From Aegilops tauschii subsp. strangulata (lineage: Eukaryota > Streptophyta > Magnoliopsida > Poales > Poaceae), in assembly GCF_002575655.3 (NCBI RefSeq), contig NC_053036.3, positions 163,842,627 to 163,906,626 on the forward strand: a stretch of 64,000 nt of DNA, read 5' to 3'. Under the pieces are notes generated by a model. It had not been told where the DNA came from, made no database searches, and was given only the letters and a program-made list of their open reading frames with translations. Shown here piece by piece: positions 11,437 to 21,941 of this stretch (positions are counted from its first letter, which is position 1; each line of letters begins with the position of its first letter). A program made the position numbers and the translations under genes.

Positions 11437-11766
11437 CTTGCTCTAATCTGCAGCAGCAATAGATCAAAACGAAAACAGAGGATATTTGCGTGATACAGGA
11501 GTCAAAACCTTTGGGAGATTATATAATGAATTTTTACCGACCAAAATACGTAACTTGCAAGAAAACGGAGTCCGGAGAGCGCACGAGGTGCCCACGAGGC
11601 AGGGGGCGCTCCCAGGGGGTAGGGCGCACCCTCCACCCTCGTGGAGGCCTCGTGTCCTTCCCAGACTGCTTCTTATTTTTCTATTTTTCTAAATATTCCA
11701 AAACAGAGAAAATTGCCATTAGAACTGTTTTGGAGTCGGTTTACTTACCGTACCACATACCTATTC

Positions 11767-12962
11767 CTATTCGGAGTCTGAAACGTTCCGGAAAGTGTCC
11801 CTTATGTATTCCTCCGGGGTTACGGTTTCAGTGACATTGGTTTCAACATTTATGGGATTACCTGAGATATAATGTTTGATTCTTTGACCGTTCACCACTT
11901 TCGGATTTGTGCCTTCGAAGTTGTTGATTTTTATGGCACCGGAACGATAGACCTCCTCGATAACGTAAGGGCCTTCCCATTTAGAGAGAAGTTTTCCTGC
12001 AAAAAATCTTAAACGAGAGTCGTATAGCAATACGTAATCACCTACATTAAACTCACGCTTTTGTATTCTTTTATCATGCCATCTTTTAACTTTTTCTTCA
12101 ACCAACTTGGCATTTTCATAGGCTTGGGTTCTCCATTCATCAAGTGAGCTAATGTCAAATAACCTCTTCTCACCGGCAAGTTTGAAATCATAATTGAGTT
12201 CTTTAATAGCCCAATAAGCCTTATGTTCTAGTTTGAGAGATAAGTGACATGCTTTTCCATAAACCATTTTATAGGGAGACATACCCATAGGATTTTTATA
12301 TGCAGTTCTATAGGCCCATAATGCATCATCAAGTTTCTTGGACCAATTCTTCCTGGATCTATTAACAGTCTTTTGCAAAATTAGTTTGAGTTCTCTATTA
12401 CTCAGTTCTACTTGACCACTAGACTATGGGTGATAAGGAGATGCAATTCTATGATTAACATCATACTTAGCAAGCATTTTACGAAAGGCACCATGAATAA
12501 AATGTGAACCACCATCAGTCATTAAATATCTAGGGACTCCAAACCTCGGAAAAATAACTTCTTTAAGCATTTTAATAGATGTGTTATGATCAGCACTACT
12601 AGTTGGAATAGCTTCTACCCACTTAGTAACGTAATCAACATCAACTAATATATGTGTGTATCCATTAGAGGCAGGAAAAGGTCCCATATAATCAAAGCCC
12701 CAAACATCAAATGGTTCAATAACAAGTGAATAGTTCATAGGCATTTCTTGACGTCTACTGATATTACCAATTCTTTGACATTCATCACAAGATAAGACAA
12801 ACTTACGGGCGTCCTTGAAGAGAGTAGGCCAGTAAAAACCGGATTGCAATACCTTATGTGCAGTTCCATCTCCAGCGTGGTGTCCTCCATAAGCTTCGGA
12901 GTGACACTTGCGTAGGATCTATTCATGTTCATGCTCAGGTACACAACGTCTAATAACACCAT
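11767..12962 (-). pseudogene. Integrase of F1
   Basis: The HHCC zinc finger is readable across 12962-12780 (C-D-E-C-Q-R-I-G-N in frame), preceded by an in-frame TAG near 12920. The DDE core has the first Asp in W-G-F-D-Y-M-G-P-F-P and the second in Y-L-M-T-D-G-G-S-H-F. A TAG at 12426-12424 follows S-P-Y-H-P, where glutamine is usual. The catalytic Glu (V-E-L-S-N-R-E) lies just after it. The C-terminal part 12378-11767 is open and has W-A-Y-R-T-A-Y-K-N-P-M-G-M-S-P, V-G-D-Y-V-L-L-Y-D-S-R and K-L-L-S-K-W-E-G-P-Y-V-I-E-E-V, the GPY/F-type module of Gypsy integrases. Two single-base nonsense changes inactivate it. Confidence 0.85.
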
Positions 12963-13007
12963 CTACTCCTTCTTTATAAAGATGTGGGTCATCCCAAAAG
13001 TAATGTC

Positions 13008-13670
13008 TCAAATCATAGAATTTTTTTTCTTTTGCTGGTATGTGAAACTAGGTGGTATGAATTTAGCAACAATGTAATTAGCATAATCAGCATACCATGG
13101 AGTAGTACGAGAAGCATTTATGACATTTAATTGTTCATCAGGAAAGCTATCATCAATAGGTAGTGGGTCATCAAGAACATTTTCTAACCTAGACAAGTTG
13201 TCTGCAACGGGGTTCTCAGCTCCCTTTCTATCAATAATATGCAAATCAAATTCTTGTAACAAGAGAACCCATCTAATAAGTCTAGGTTTAGCATCTTTCT
13301 TTTCCATAAGATATTTAATAGCAGCATGATCAGTGTGAATAGTTACTTTAGAATCAACAATATAAGGTCTGAACTTATCACAAGCAAATACAACTGCTAA
13401 GAATTCTTTTTCAGTAGTAGCATAATTTCTCTGAGCATTGTCTAGAGTTTTACTAGCATATTGAATAACATTTAACTTCTTATCAACTCTTTGCCCTAGA
13501 ACAGCACCTACAGCATAATCACTAGCATCACACATAATTTCAAAGGGTAAATTCCAATCAGGTGGCTGAACAATAGGTGCAGAGATCAATGCTTTCTTAA
13601 GTATTTCAAATGCTTCTACACAATCATCATCAAAGACAAATGGTATATCTTTTTGTAATAAATTAGTCAG
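13008..13670 (-). pseudogene. RNase H of F1
   Basis: Open frame 13589-13008 with [15 protein letters not shown] near its start, [21 protein letters not shown] and [16 protein letters not shown]: the Asp, Glu, Asp, Asp set of Ty3-type RNase H. The connection domain upstream (I-P-F-V-F-D-D-D-C type, 13670-13590) is still readable. The frame differs from RT because of the deletion upstream. It ends before the integrase zinc region by loss of frame. Confidence 0.85.
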
Positions 13671-13689
13671 AGGCCGAGAAATTTTGAGA

Positions 13690-14823
13690 AGTCCTTAATG
13701 AACCTCCTATAAAAACCGGCATGACCAAGGAAACTTCTTATACCTTTGATGTCCTTGGGACATGGCATATTTTCAATAGCATCAACCTTGGCTTTATCAA
13801 CTTCAATACCTCTTTCAGAAATTTTATGCCCCAAGACAACTCCCAATTCAAGACAAGATTAGTTTCTTCAAATCTCTGCAAAACTCGATCAAGGTTGCTC
13901 AAGCAATCATCAAAAGAGGATCCATAAATGGAGAAATCATCCATGAAAACCTCACATATCTTTTCACAAAAGTCAGAGAATATAGCCATCATGCATCTTT
14001 GAAAGGTAGCAGGTGCATTACATAAACCAAAAGGCATACATCTATAAGCAAAAGTACCGAAAGGGCAAGTAAAAGTGGTCTTTGATTGATCATCGGCTGA
14101 CACAGGTATTTGAGAGAAACCAGAATAACCATCTAGAAAGCAAAAATGTGTATGTTTGGATAATCTTTCTAGCATTTGATCGATAAAAGGTAAGGGGTAA
14201 TGATCTTTTTTAGTAGCCTTATTTAATTTGCGGAAATCAATTACCATCTTATAACCTGTAATAATTCTTTGCGGAATCAATTCATCTTTATCATTAGGAA
14301 CGACAGTAATACCTCCCTTCTTAGGGACACAATGGACAGGACTTACCCACTGACTATCAGCAACAGTATAAATTATACCTGCCTCAAGGAGCTTTAGTAT
14401 TTCCTTTCTTACTACCTCTTTCATTTTAGGATTAAGCCGTCGTTGGTGATCACGAACTGGTTTGGCACCTTTCTCCAAATTTATTTTGTGCTGGCATAGA
14501 GTGGGACTAATGCCCTTAAGATCATCAAGAGTATATCCAATAGCAGTGCGGTGCTTCTTCAGAGTTTTCAATAATCTCTCTTCTTCATGCTCTGAAAGGT
14601 TAGCACTAATAATAACAGGTTATATCTTTTTCTCATCAAGATAAGAATATTTAAGAGTATCAGGTAATGGTTTAAGCTCAAACACGGGATCACCCTTGGG
14701 TGGAGGAGGATCCCCTAGGATTTCAACAGGCAAATTGTGTTTCAGGATGGGTTCCTGCTTGAAGAATACTTCATCTATTTCCCTTCTTTCATTCATAAAC
14801 ATATCATTTTCATGATCTAGCAA
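13690..14823 (-). pseudogene. Reverse transcriptase of F1
   Basis: Linker 14823-14620 ends in TAA (14622-14620). RT proper 14571-13738 is in the same frame. It shows W-V-S-P-V-H-C-V-P-K-K-G-G, Y-K-M-V-I-D-F-R-K-L-N, P-F-I-D-Q-M-L-E-R-L, P-F-G-T-F-A-Y-R-C-M-P-F-G-L-C-N-A-P and the catalytic V-F-M-D-D-F (Tyr of YxDD replaced by Phe-Met, as is usual in Athila RTs). After N-L-V-L-N-W-E a deletion of about 30 bases plus a frameshift (near 13850) removes part of the thumb, and the remaining text is out of frame. The product could not be active. Confidence 0.85.
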
Positions 14824-14859
14824 ATATTGTTCTAAAGTATCACTAGGAGGTACGGCAAT

Positions 14860-15492
14860 TCAAGCAAGACCAATGATTTCATCTTTACTGGGCAATTCCT
14901 CTTCACGGTGTTGTCTACGAAATTTAGAAAAGTTAAACTCATGAGACATATCACCTAGACCAATAGTGACAACATCCTTTTCGCAGTCTATCTTAGCATT
15001 AACAGTGTTCAAGAAGGGTCTGCCAAATATAATGGGACAAAAGCTATCTTGTGGGGAACCAAGAACAAGAAAATCAGCAGGATATTTAGTTTTCCCACAC
15101 AAGACTTCAACATATCTAACAATTCCAATGGGTGATATGGTATCTCTATTGTCAAGCTTAATGGTAACATCAATATCTTCTATCTCAGCAGGTGCAATAT
15201 CATGCATAATTTCTTTGTATAAGTCACGAGGTATAGCACTAGCACTGGCACCCATATCACATAAGCCATGATAACAATGATCTCCTATGTTAACAGAAAT
15301 AACAGGCATGCCTACCACAGGTCTATGTTTATCTTTAGCACAGGGTTTAGCAATTCTAGCAGTTTCATCACAGAAATGAATAACATGCCCATCAATATTA
15401 TCAGACAAGAGATCTTTAACGATAGCAATATTAGGTTCAACTTTAACTTTCTCAGGAGGTGTATAGGTTCTAATATTGCTTTTACGAACCAC
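14860..15492 (-). pseudogene. Aspartic protease region of F1
   Basis: A retropepsin-like domain in the same frame as gag. The catalytic motif C-D-M-G-A-S-A-S-A-I-P (Asp-Met-Gly-Ala in place of Asp-Ser/Thr-Gly) lies near residue 80, and I-I-F-G-R-P-F-L-N, the usual second signature, near residue 155. Gag-pol polyproteins are cut by this enzyme. The first Met at 15492 is only a convenience: the frame is a continuation of gag-pol. It ends at TGA (14862-14860), after which the frame reopens toward RT (14823-14620). Confidence 0.75.
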
Positions 15493-15651
15493 AGTTGAAT
15501 CTTTAGCATGATCTTTTATCCTAACAGGAAAAGGTGGTTTCTCAACATAAGTAGTAGGAACAATAGGATCATTATAAGTGATTGTCTTTTCTTCAACTTT
15601 AATAGGTGCAGCTACTTTTACTTCTATGGGAGGATGATATTTAAACCACTT

Positions 15652-16469
15652 CTACTTAGGGAGATCAACATGTGTAGCAAAAGATTCACAGAAAGAAGCT
15701 ACTATCTCAGAGTCAAGTCCATATTTAGTGCTAAATTTACGGAAAACATCGGTATCCATAAAAGATTTATCACAATCAAACTTAGGTGTCATACCTGACT
15801 CCTTACCTTCGTCGAGATACCAATCTTCAGAGTTGCATTTAATTCTTTCCAATAAATCCCATTTGAATTCAATAGTCTTCAACATAAAAGAGCCAGCACA
15901 AGAAGTATCGAGCATGGTGCAATTGTTATCAGAAAGCCGAGCATAAATTTTTTGAATAATTATTTCTCTTGGGAGCTCATGATTGGGGCATGAATATAAC
16001 ATTGATTTAAGCCTCCCCCAAGCTTGAGCGATGCTTTCTCCTTCGCGAGGCCAAAAATTATATATATAATTGCGATCACGATGAACAAGATGCATAGGAT
16101 AAAACTTCTGATGAAATTCCAATTTCAATCGTTTGTAGTTCCATGATCCCATATCATCACATAGCCTATACCATGTCAATGCATCTCCCTTCAAAGATAA
16201 AGGGAAGACCTTCTTCTTAATAACATCATCGGGCACACCTGCAAGCTTAAATAATCCACAAACTTCATCCACATATATTAGGTGCTCATCAGGATGCATT
16301 GTTCCGTCTCCTGCAAAGGATTAGCTAGCAGTTTTTCTATCATACCCGAAGGAATCTCAAAGTAGACATTTTCATTTTCAGTAGGTTCAGTAGGTTGAGG
16401 AGCAACTCTTTGCTCTACTGGTCGGGGTGAAGATACCCCGAACAAGCCCCACAGAGGATTACTTTCCAT
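15652..16469 (-). pseudogene. gag of F1 (frameshifted)
   Basis: The N-terminus starts at ATG 16469 (M-E-S-N-P-L-W-G) and is open to 16278. The capsid core continues in another frame from 16299 to 15652, so there is a one-base shift near 16300. The core shows the retrotransposon-gag pattern: F-P-L-S-L-K-G-D-A-L-T-W-Y, then A-Q-A-W-G-R-L and N-H-E-L-P-R-E-I-I-I-Q. It ends at an in-frame TAG (15654-15652) after L-P-K, beyond which the same frame continues toward the protease. The stretch coding for A-W-G-R-L is also polypurine-tract-like (16009-16026). Confidence 0.75.
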
Positions 16470-16547
16470 AGTAACAAGTGACAATAAATTTCAGCACACT
16501 ATATAAATTTTTCCTTACCAAATTCCACCTACCAAAGGCGCTTCACT

Positions 16548-16565
16548 CCCCGGCAACGGCGCAAG
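16548..16565 (-). other. Primer binding site of F1 (tRNA-Asp type)
   Basis: Minus strand TTGCGCCGTTGCCGGGGA, ten bases inside the 5' LTR end. The same site, with TGGCGCCGTTGCCGGGGA, occurs in S1 (45652-45669) and a near copy in A1, matching the tRNA-Asp-type primer site of Athila-like grass elements. F1 has one mismatch (G to C neighbour change). Confidence 0.6.
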
Positions 16566-16575
16566 AAAAGAGTCT

Positions 16576-18060
16576 TGATGACCCACAAGTATAGGGGATC
16601 TATCGTAGTCCTTTCGATAAGTAAGAGTGTCCAACCCAACGAGGAGCAGAAGGAAATGATAAGCGGTTTTCAGCAAGGTATTCTCTGCAAGCACTGAAAT
16701 TATAGGTAACCGATAGTTTTGTGACAAGATAATTTGTAACGAGCAGCAAGTAACAAAAGTAAATAAAGTGCAGCAAGGTGGCCCAATCCTTTTTGTAGCA
16801 AAGGACAAGCCTGGAAAAACTCTTATATAGAGGAAAGCGCTCCCGAGGACACATGGGAATTATCGTCAAGCTAGTTTTCATCACGTTCATATGATTCACG
16901 TTCGGTACTTTGATAATTTGATATGTGGGTGGACCGGTGCTTGGGTGCTGCCCTTACTTGGACAAGCATCCCACTTATGATTAACCCCTATTGCAAGCAT
17001 CCGCAACTACAAAAGAAGTATTAAGGTAAACCTAACCATAGCATGAAACAAGTGGATCCAAATCAGCCCCTTACGAAGCAACGCATAAACTAGGGTTTAA
17101 GCTTCTGTCACTCTAGCAACCCATCATCTACTTATTACTTCCCAATGCCTTCCTCTAGGCCCAAACAATGGTGAAGTGTCATGTAGTCGACGTTCACATA
17201 ACACCACTAGAGGATAGACAACATACATCTCATCAAAATATCGAACGAATACCAAATTCACATGACTACTAATAGCAAGACTTCTCCCATGGCCTCAGGA
17301 ACAAACGTAACTACTCACAAAGCATATTCATGTTCATAATCAGAGGAGTATTAATATGCATATAGGATCCGAACATATGATCTTCCACCAAATAAACCAA
17401 CTAGCATCAACTACAAGGAGTAACAGGTACCAATCCCAGACTTAGAGACAAGAATTGGATACAAGAGATGAACTAGGGTTTGAGAGGAGATGGTGCTGGT
17501 GAAGATTTTGAAGAGATTGCCCTCTCCCGATGAGAGGAGCGTTGGTGATGACGATGGCGATGATTTCCCTCTCCCGGAGGGAAGTGTCCCCGGCAGAACA
17601 GCTTTGCCGGAGCCCTAGATTGGTTCCGCCAAGGTTCCGCCTCGTGGCGGCGGAGTCTCGTCCCAAAAGCTTGCTTATGATTTTTCTTCGGACGAAAGAC
17701 TTCATATAGCAGAAGATGGGCACCGGAGGGCCAACAGGGGCCCACGAGGCAGGGGCGCGCCCACGCCCCCACCCTCGTGGCCAGGGTGTGGGCCCCCTCT
17801 GGTATTTCTTCTGCTCAGTATTTTTTATTATTTCCAAAAATAACTTTCGTGGAGTTTCAGGACTTTTGGAGTTGTGCAGAATAGGTCTCTAATATTTGCT
17901 CCTTTTCTAGCCCAGAATTCCAGCTATCGGCATTCTCCCTCCTTATGTAAACCTTGTAAAATAAGAGAGAATAGGCATAAGTATTGTGACATAATGTGTA
18001 ATAACAGCCCATAATGCAATAAATATCGATATAAAAGCATGATGCAGAATGGACGTATCA
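16576..18060 (-). repeat. 5' LTR of F1
   Basis: About 1.49 kb. The minus-strand TATA-like box is at 16822-16831, so U3 is about 1.2 kb and R-U5 short. The hairpin module is at 17741-17780, shortened in its centre relative to the 3' LTR. Confidence 0.9.
16822..16831 (-). promoter_or_regulatory. TATA box in F1 5' LTR
   Basis: Minus strand CTATATAAGA, conserved in the other F1 LTR (8141-8152). It would drive the gag-pol transcript of F1. Confidence 0.5.
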
Positions 18061-18689
18061 CCAGTCGGCTAAGGGGGAGGCCGACTCCTGACCAGGCGGC
18101 CCTCCCCCTTCCTTGAAGTTTGTGCGCCATTAACCAGAAGAGACGAGGAGTGGCTATAGTGAACGCCCACTAGGCGGTGGGACTGTAGCCACGCTCTCCC
18201 CGACATAGCACACATCATCAGAGGCATTGCCACAGTACTAAGCAGCCGGCAAGACCCGCAAGCGGTGGGCGCGGCCTGTCGGTCAAGTACGAGACAATCG
18301 GCGGGACCCACCAGGCGGCGGGCCCCAGCTGCCGGTGGAGAAGCCGGCCACCAGAGACACTGACAGCCGGGTCGTACACCCGGCTAGATTACCATTGTAC
18401 CCCTGGGGGTAGGCCTATATAAACCCCCCAGGGCATCCATGCAAAGGGTTCAGCCTCATTGAGACCACACACAAATATAGAGAGAGTGAAGCTAGGGCTA
18501 GCCTTGTTCTTCTTCCTCCTCTAGAGAAACATCTCAAGGAGCAAGCTTTTAGCCACCATTATTGATTTGGTGATCATGCGGAGACCCCGCAGAGCAGGAC
18601 TAGGGGTGTTATCTCCTAGGAGAGCCCCGAACCTGGGTAAGATGCGTCGGCATACATGTCTACGCCTTATCCAATTTCCAGGCACCGAC
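18061..18689 (+). repeat. 5' LTR of O, part 2
   Basis: Continues the LTR after F1. It contains the LTR promoter (TATA at 18414-18423), the transcribed leader, and ends at ...CAGGCACCGAC where M1 begins. The first 200 bases resemble part 1 (positions about 7585-7790), so the LTR seems to carry a diverged internal duplication. Confidence 0.55.
18414..18423 (+). promoter_or_regulatory. TATA box in O LTR
   Basis: GGCCTATATAAACCCCCC, a strong TATA motif in the last third of the LTR, about 270 bases before the M1 junction. It is the expected place for the U3/R boundary of O. Confidence 0.55.
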
Positions 18690-19160
18690 TGTCGGTGTCA
18701 AAACCGGCGGATCTCGGGTAGGGGGTCCCGAAGTGTGCGTCTAAGGTTGTTGGTAACAGGAGACAGGGGACACGATGTTTACCCAGGTTTGGGCCCTCTC
18801 TATGGAGGTAATACCCTGCTTCCTGCTTGATTTATCTTGATGAATATGAGTATTACAAGAGTTGATCTACCACGAGATCGTAATGGCTAAAACCCTAGAA
18901 GTCTAGCCTGTATGATTGTGATTGCCTCTATGGACTAAACCCTCCGGTTTATATAGACACCGGAGGGGACTAGGGTTGTACAAAGTCGGTTACAGAGAAA
19001 GGAATCTTCATATCTGAATGCCAAGCTTGCCATCCACGCCAAGGAGAGTCCCATCCGGACACGGGTGAGAGTCTTCAGTCTTGTATCTTCACAGCCCATT
19101 AGTCCGGCCTATGTCCAATAGGCCGGACGCCCGAGAACCCCTTAATCCAAGACTCCCTCA
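18690..19160 (-). repeat. 3' LTR of M1
   Basis: 471 bp; plus-strand TGTCGGTG...CTCCCTCA. It contains the family's TATA (GGTTTATATAGACACC on plus, TCTATATAAACC on minus). It is followed on the plus strand by a conserved stretch (gtcgcccctgaaccgggctt), which in minus orientation is the region before the 3' LTR including the polypurine tract (GGTTCAGGGG). Confidence 0.8.
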
Positions 19161-19589
19161 GTCGCCCCTGAACCGGGCTTCAATGACGAGGTGTCCGGCA
19201 CGCAGATTGTCTTCGGCATTGCAAGGCGGGTTCCTTCTCCGAATACTCCAAAATAGCCTTCGAACACAAAGAACGTGTCCGGCTCTGCAAAATAAGTTCC
19301 ACGCAAAACCGCAGAGAGTATAATATTTCACGAGTCCAATCCATTGACAACTTTTGTAACGTGATACCACGTCACCACCCGGTCATTATTTCGAACCGTT
19401 TTTTAGCCTGTCGCTCCATGTTTTGAGATGCGGTTTCATTGGCACGTCTTGTCAAAGCAGAGATCGTGTCCCCTTATTACGGGATTCTCATCAATACGGG
19501 CGTGGGTAACCCAATCGTGCGGTCTGCACGGCTGTTGAGAAATAGGCGAGTTTTAAGGCGAGTGGGGAGGCGCTTGATATTCGTTGCCT

Positions 19590-19597
19590 TTATAAGG
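19590..19597 (+). promoter_or_regulatory. TATA box of M1 antisense gene
   Basis: CCTTTATAAGGAGATAAGG about 118 bases before the ATG, followed by a pyrimidine-rich leader (tctctctctctgccc). P1 and M2 have a TATA box at the same relative place, so it is an inherited promoter and not chance. Confidence 0.6.
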
Positions 19598-20553
19598 AGA
19601 TAAGGATTCACCCTCTTTCACCCACGCCTTCTCTCTCTCTGCCCACCCATTCCCGAGCTCCAGTGCCCAAGTCCTCATCTCTTTTGCCTCAAGAAAGCAC
19701 TCCGATCATGTCCGGATCTGGAGCGCAGGGCAAGTGGATGGTCTCCTCCGTCAAGGAGAAGGACATCACCAAACTTCGGGAGGCCGGGTATTTGGTCAAG
19801 GAAATTGCCCACCGGCTCCCGGGCAAGGGGCAAATCGTCCCCACCCCAGAGCCCCATGAGAGGGTGGTGTTCATCCCCCACTTTGTCCTCGGTTTGGGAT
19901 TTCCTCTTCACCCATTCGTCCGCGGACTCATGTTCTACTACGGGCTGGATTTCCATGATCTGGCCCCCAATTCCTTTCTCAACCTCTTGGCATTCATTGT
20001 CGTGTGCGAGGCCTTCCTCCGCATCCCACCCCATTTCGGATTGTGGCTGAAAATCTTCAATGTGAAGCCGAAGGTGGTGGGCGGTCCGCATGCAGAGTGC
20101 GGAGGCGCCATGGTGAGGAAGATGCCCAATGTCACATGGCCCAAAGGTACCTTCATGGAGACCGTCAAAAGGGTGGCAACAACAGTGGTTCTATGTTACA
20201 GAGCCTCGCGACGCCACCTGGGCCGCGGCTCCCGAATTCCAGTCCGGAGCCCCGATGTGGCTCACCTCCTTGCTAGAGAAGGGCCTGGACTGGCCTTCGT
20301 CGGACGAGCTGACAGCGCTTCAGACGCGCATCAGGAGCATGGTGGACAAGAACATCAAGCTCATCAATGTCATCCAGGTGATGCTCGTTCACCGGATCCT
20401 TCCATGCCAAAGCCGAACTTGCCATTTGTGGGAGTTCAATCCGGCCGAGCACCAGACCTTGCAACAGCTCTTCGGCACTATGCACGAAGACATCTGGAAG
20501 GTGCTCTTTAAGGCCAACGAGACGTGGCCGGCGACGACCGAGGACCGAGGCAC

Positions 20554-21941
20554 TGATAACCCACAAGTATAGGGGATCGCAACAGTTTTCGAGGGTAGAG
20601 TATTCAACCCAAATTTATTGATTCGACACAAGGGGAGCCAAAGAATATTCTCAAGTATTAGCAGTTGAGTTGTCAATTCAACCACACCTGGATAACTTAA
20701 TATCTGCAGCAAAGTATTTAGTAGCAAAGTAGTATGATAGTAACGGTAATAGTAGCAAAAGTAATATTTTTGGGTTTTTTAGTGATTGTAACAGTAGCAA
20801 CGGAAAAGTAAATAAGCAGAGAACAATATGTGAAAAGCTCGTAGGCATTGGATCGGTGATGGAGAATTATGCCGGATGCGGTTCATCATGTAACAATCAT
20901 AACATAGGGTGACACAGAACTAGCTCCAATTCATCAATGTAATGTAGGCATGTATTCCAAATATAGTCATACGTGCTTATGGAAAATAACTTGCATGACA
21001 TCTTTTGTCCTACCCTCCCGTGGCAGCGGGGTCCTAACGGAAACTAAGGGATATTAAGGCCTCCTATTAATAGAGTACCGGACCAAAGCATTAACACATA
21101 GTGAATACATGAACTCCTCAAACTACGGTCATCACCGGGAGTGGTCCCGATTATTGTCACTTCGGGGTTGCCGGATCATAACACATAGTAGGTGACTATA
21201 GACTTGCAAGATAGGATCAAGAACTCACATATATTCATGAAAACATAATAGGTTCAGATCTGAAATCATGGCACTCGGGCCCTAGTGACAAGCATTAAGC
21301 ATAGCAAAGTCATAGCAACATCAATCTCAGAACATAGTGGATACTAGGGATCAAACCCTAAAAAAACTAACTCGATTACATGATAAATCTCATCGAACCC
21401 ATCACCGTCCTGCAAGCCTACGATGGAATTACTCACGCACGGCGGTGAGCATCATGAAATTGGTGATGGAGGATGGTTGATGATGACGATGGCGACGGAT
21501 TCCCCTCTCTGGAGCCCCGAACGGACTCCAGATCAGCCCTCCCGAGAGAGTTTAGGGCTTGGCGGCAGCTCCGTATCGTAAAACGCGATGAATCTTTCTC
21601 TCTGATTTTTTTTCTCCCCGAACACGAATATATAGAGTTTGAGTTGAGGTCGGTGGAGCTCCAGGGGGCCCACGAGGCAGGGGGCGCGCCCCCCACCCTC
21701 CTGGAAAGGGTGTGGGCCCCCTGGCCTTGATTCTTTTACCAGTATTTTTTATATTTTCCAAAAATAATCTTCGTTGATTTTCAGGTCATTCCGAGAACTT
21801 TTGTTTCTGTACAGAAATAACACCATGGCAATTCTGCTGAAAACAGCGTCAGTCCGAGTTAGTTCCATTCAAATCATGCAAGTTAGAGTCCAAAATAAGG
21901 GCAAAAGTGTTTGGAAAAGTAGATACGACGGAGACGTATCA
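20554..21941 (-). repeat. 3' LTR of A1
   Basis: 1388 bp. The hairpin module is at 21669-21703, where the second arm is mutated (CTCCTGG for CTCGTGG). The minus-strand polypurine tract AAGCTTGGGGGAGTT (21942-21956) abuts it. Confidence 0.9.

Larger units (their letters stand above)
7895..18060 (-). mobile_element. Element F1: full-length Athila-type Gypsy retrotransposon
   Basis: Two LTRs (7895-9417 and 16576-18060) begin TGATGACCCACAAG and end ...GGACGTATCA on the plus strand and are nearly identical by eye. The flanks are CCAAT (7890-7894) and CCAGT (18061-18065), a 5-bp duplication with one change. Internal order on the minus strand: primer site 16548-16565, gag, protease, reverse transcriptase, RNase H, integrase, a small ORF in the env position, polypurine tract at 9418-9434. 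This is Ty3/Gypsy order (integrase after RNase H). Every pol segment has stops or shifts, so it is dead. It is inserted in the LTR of O. Confidence 0.9.

Noticed and set aside
19675..20091. Frames on the minus strand of the M1 antisense gene
   Set aside because: Shadow of the plus-strand exon: the plus frame matches P1 and M2 at the protein level, the minus one does not.
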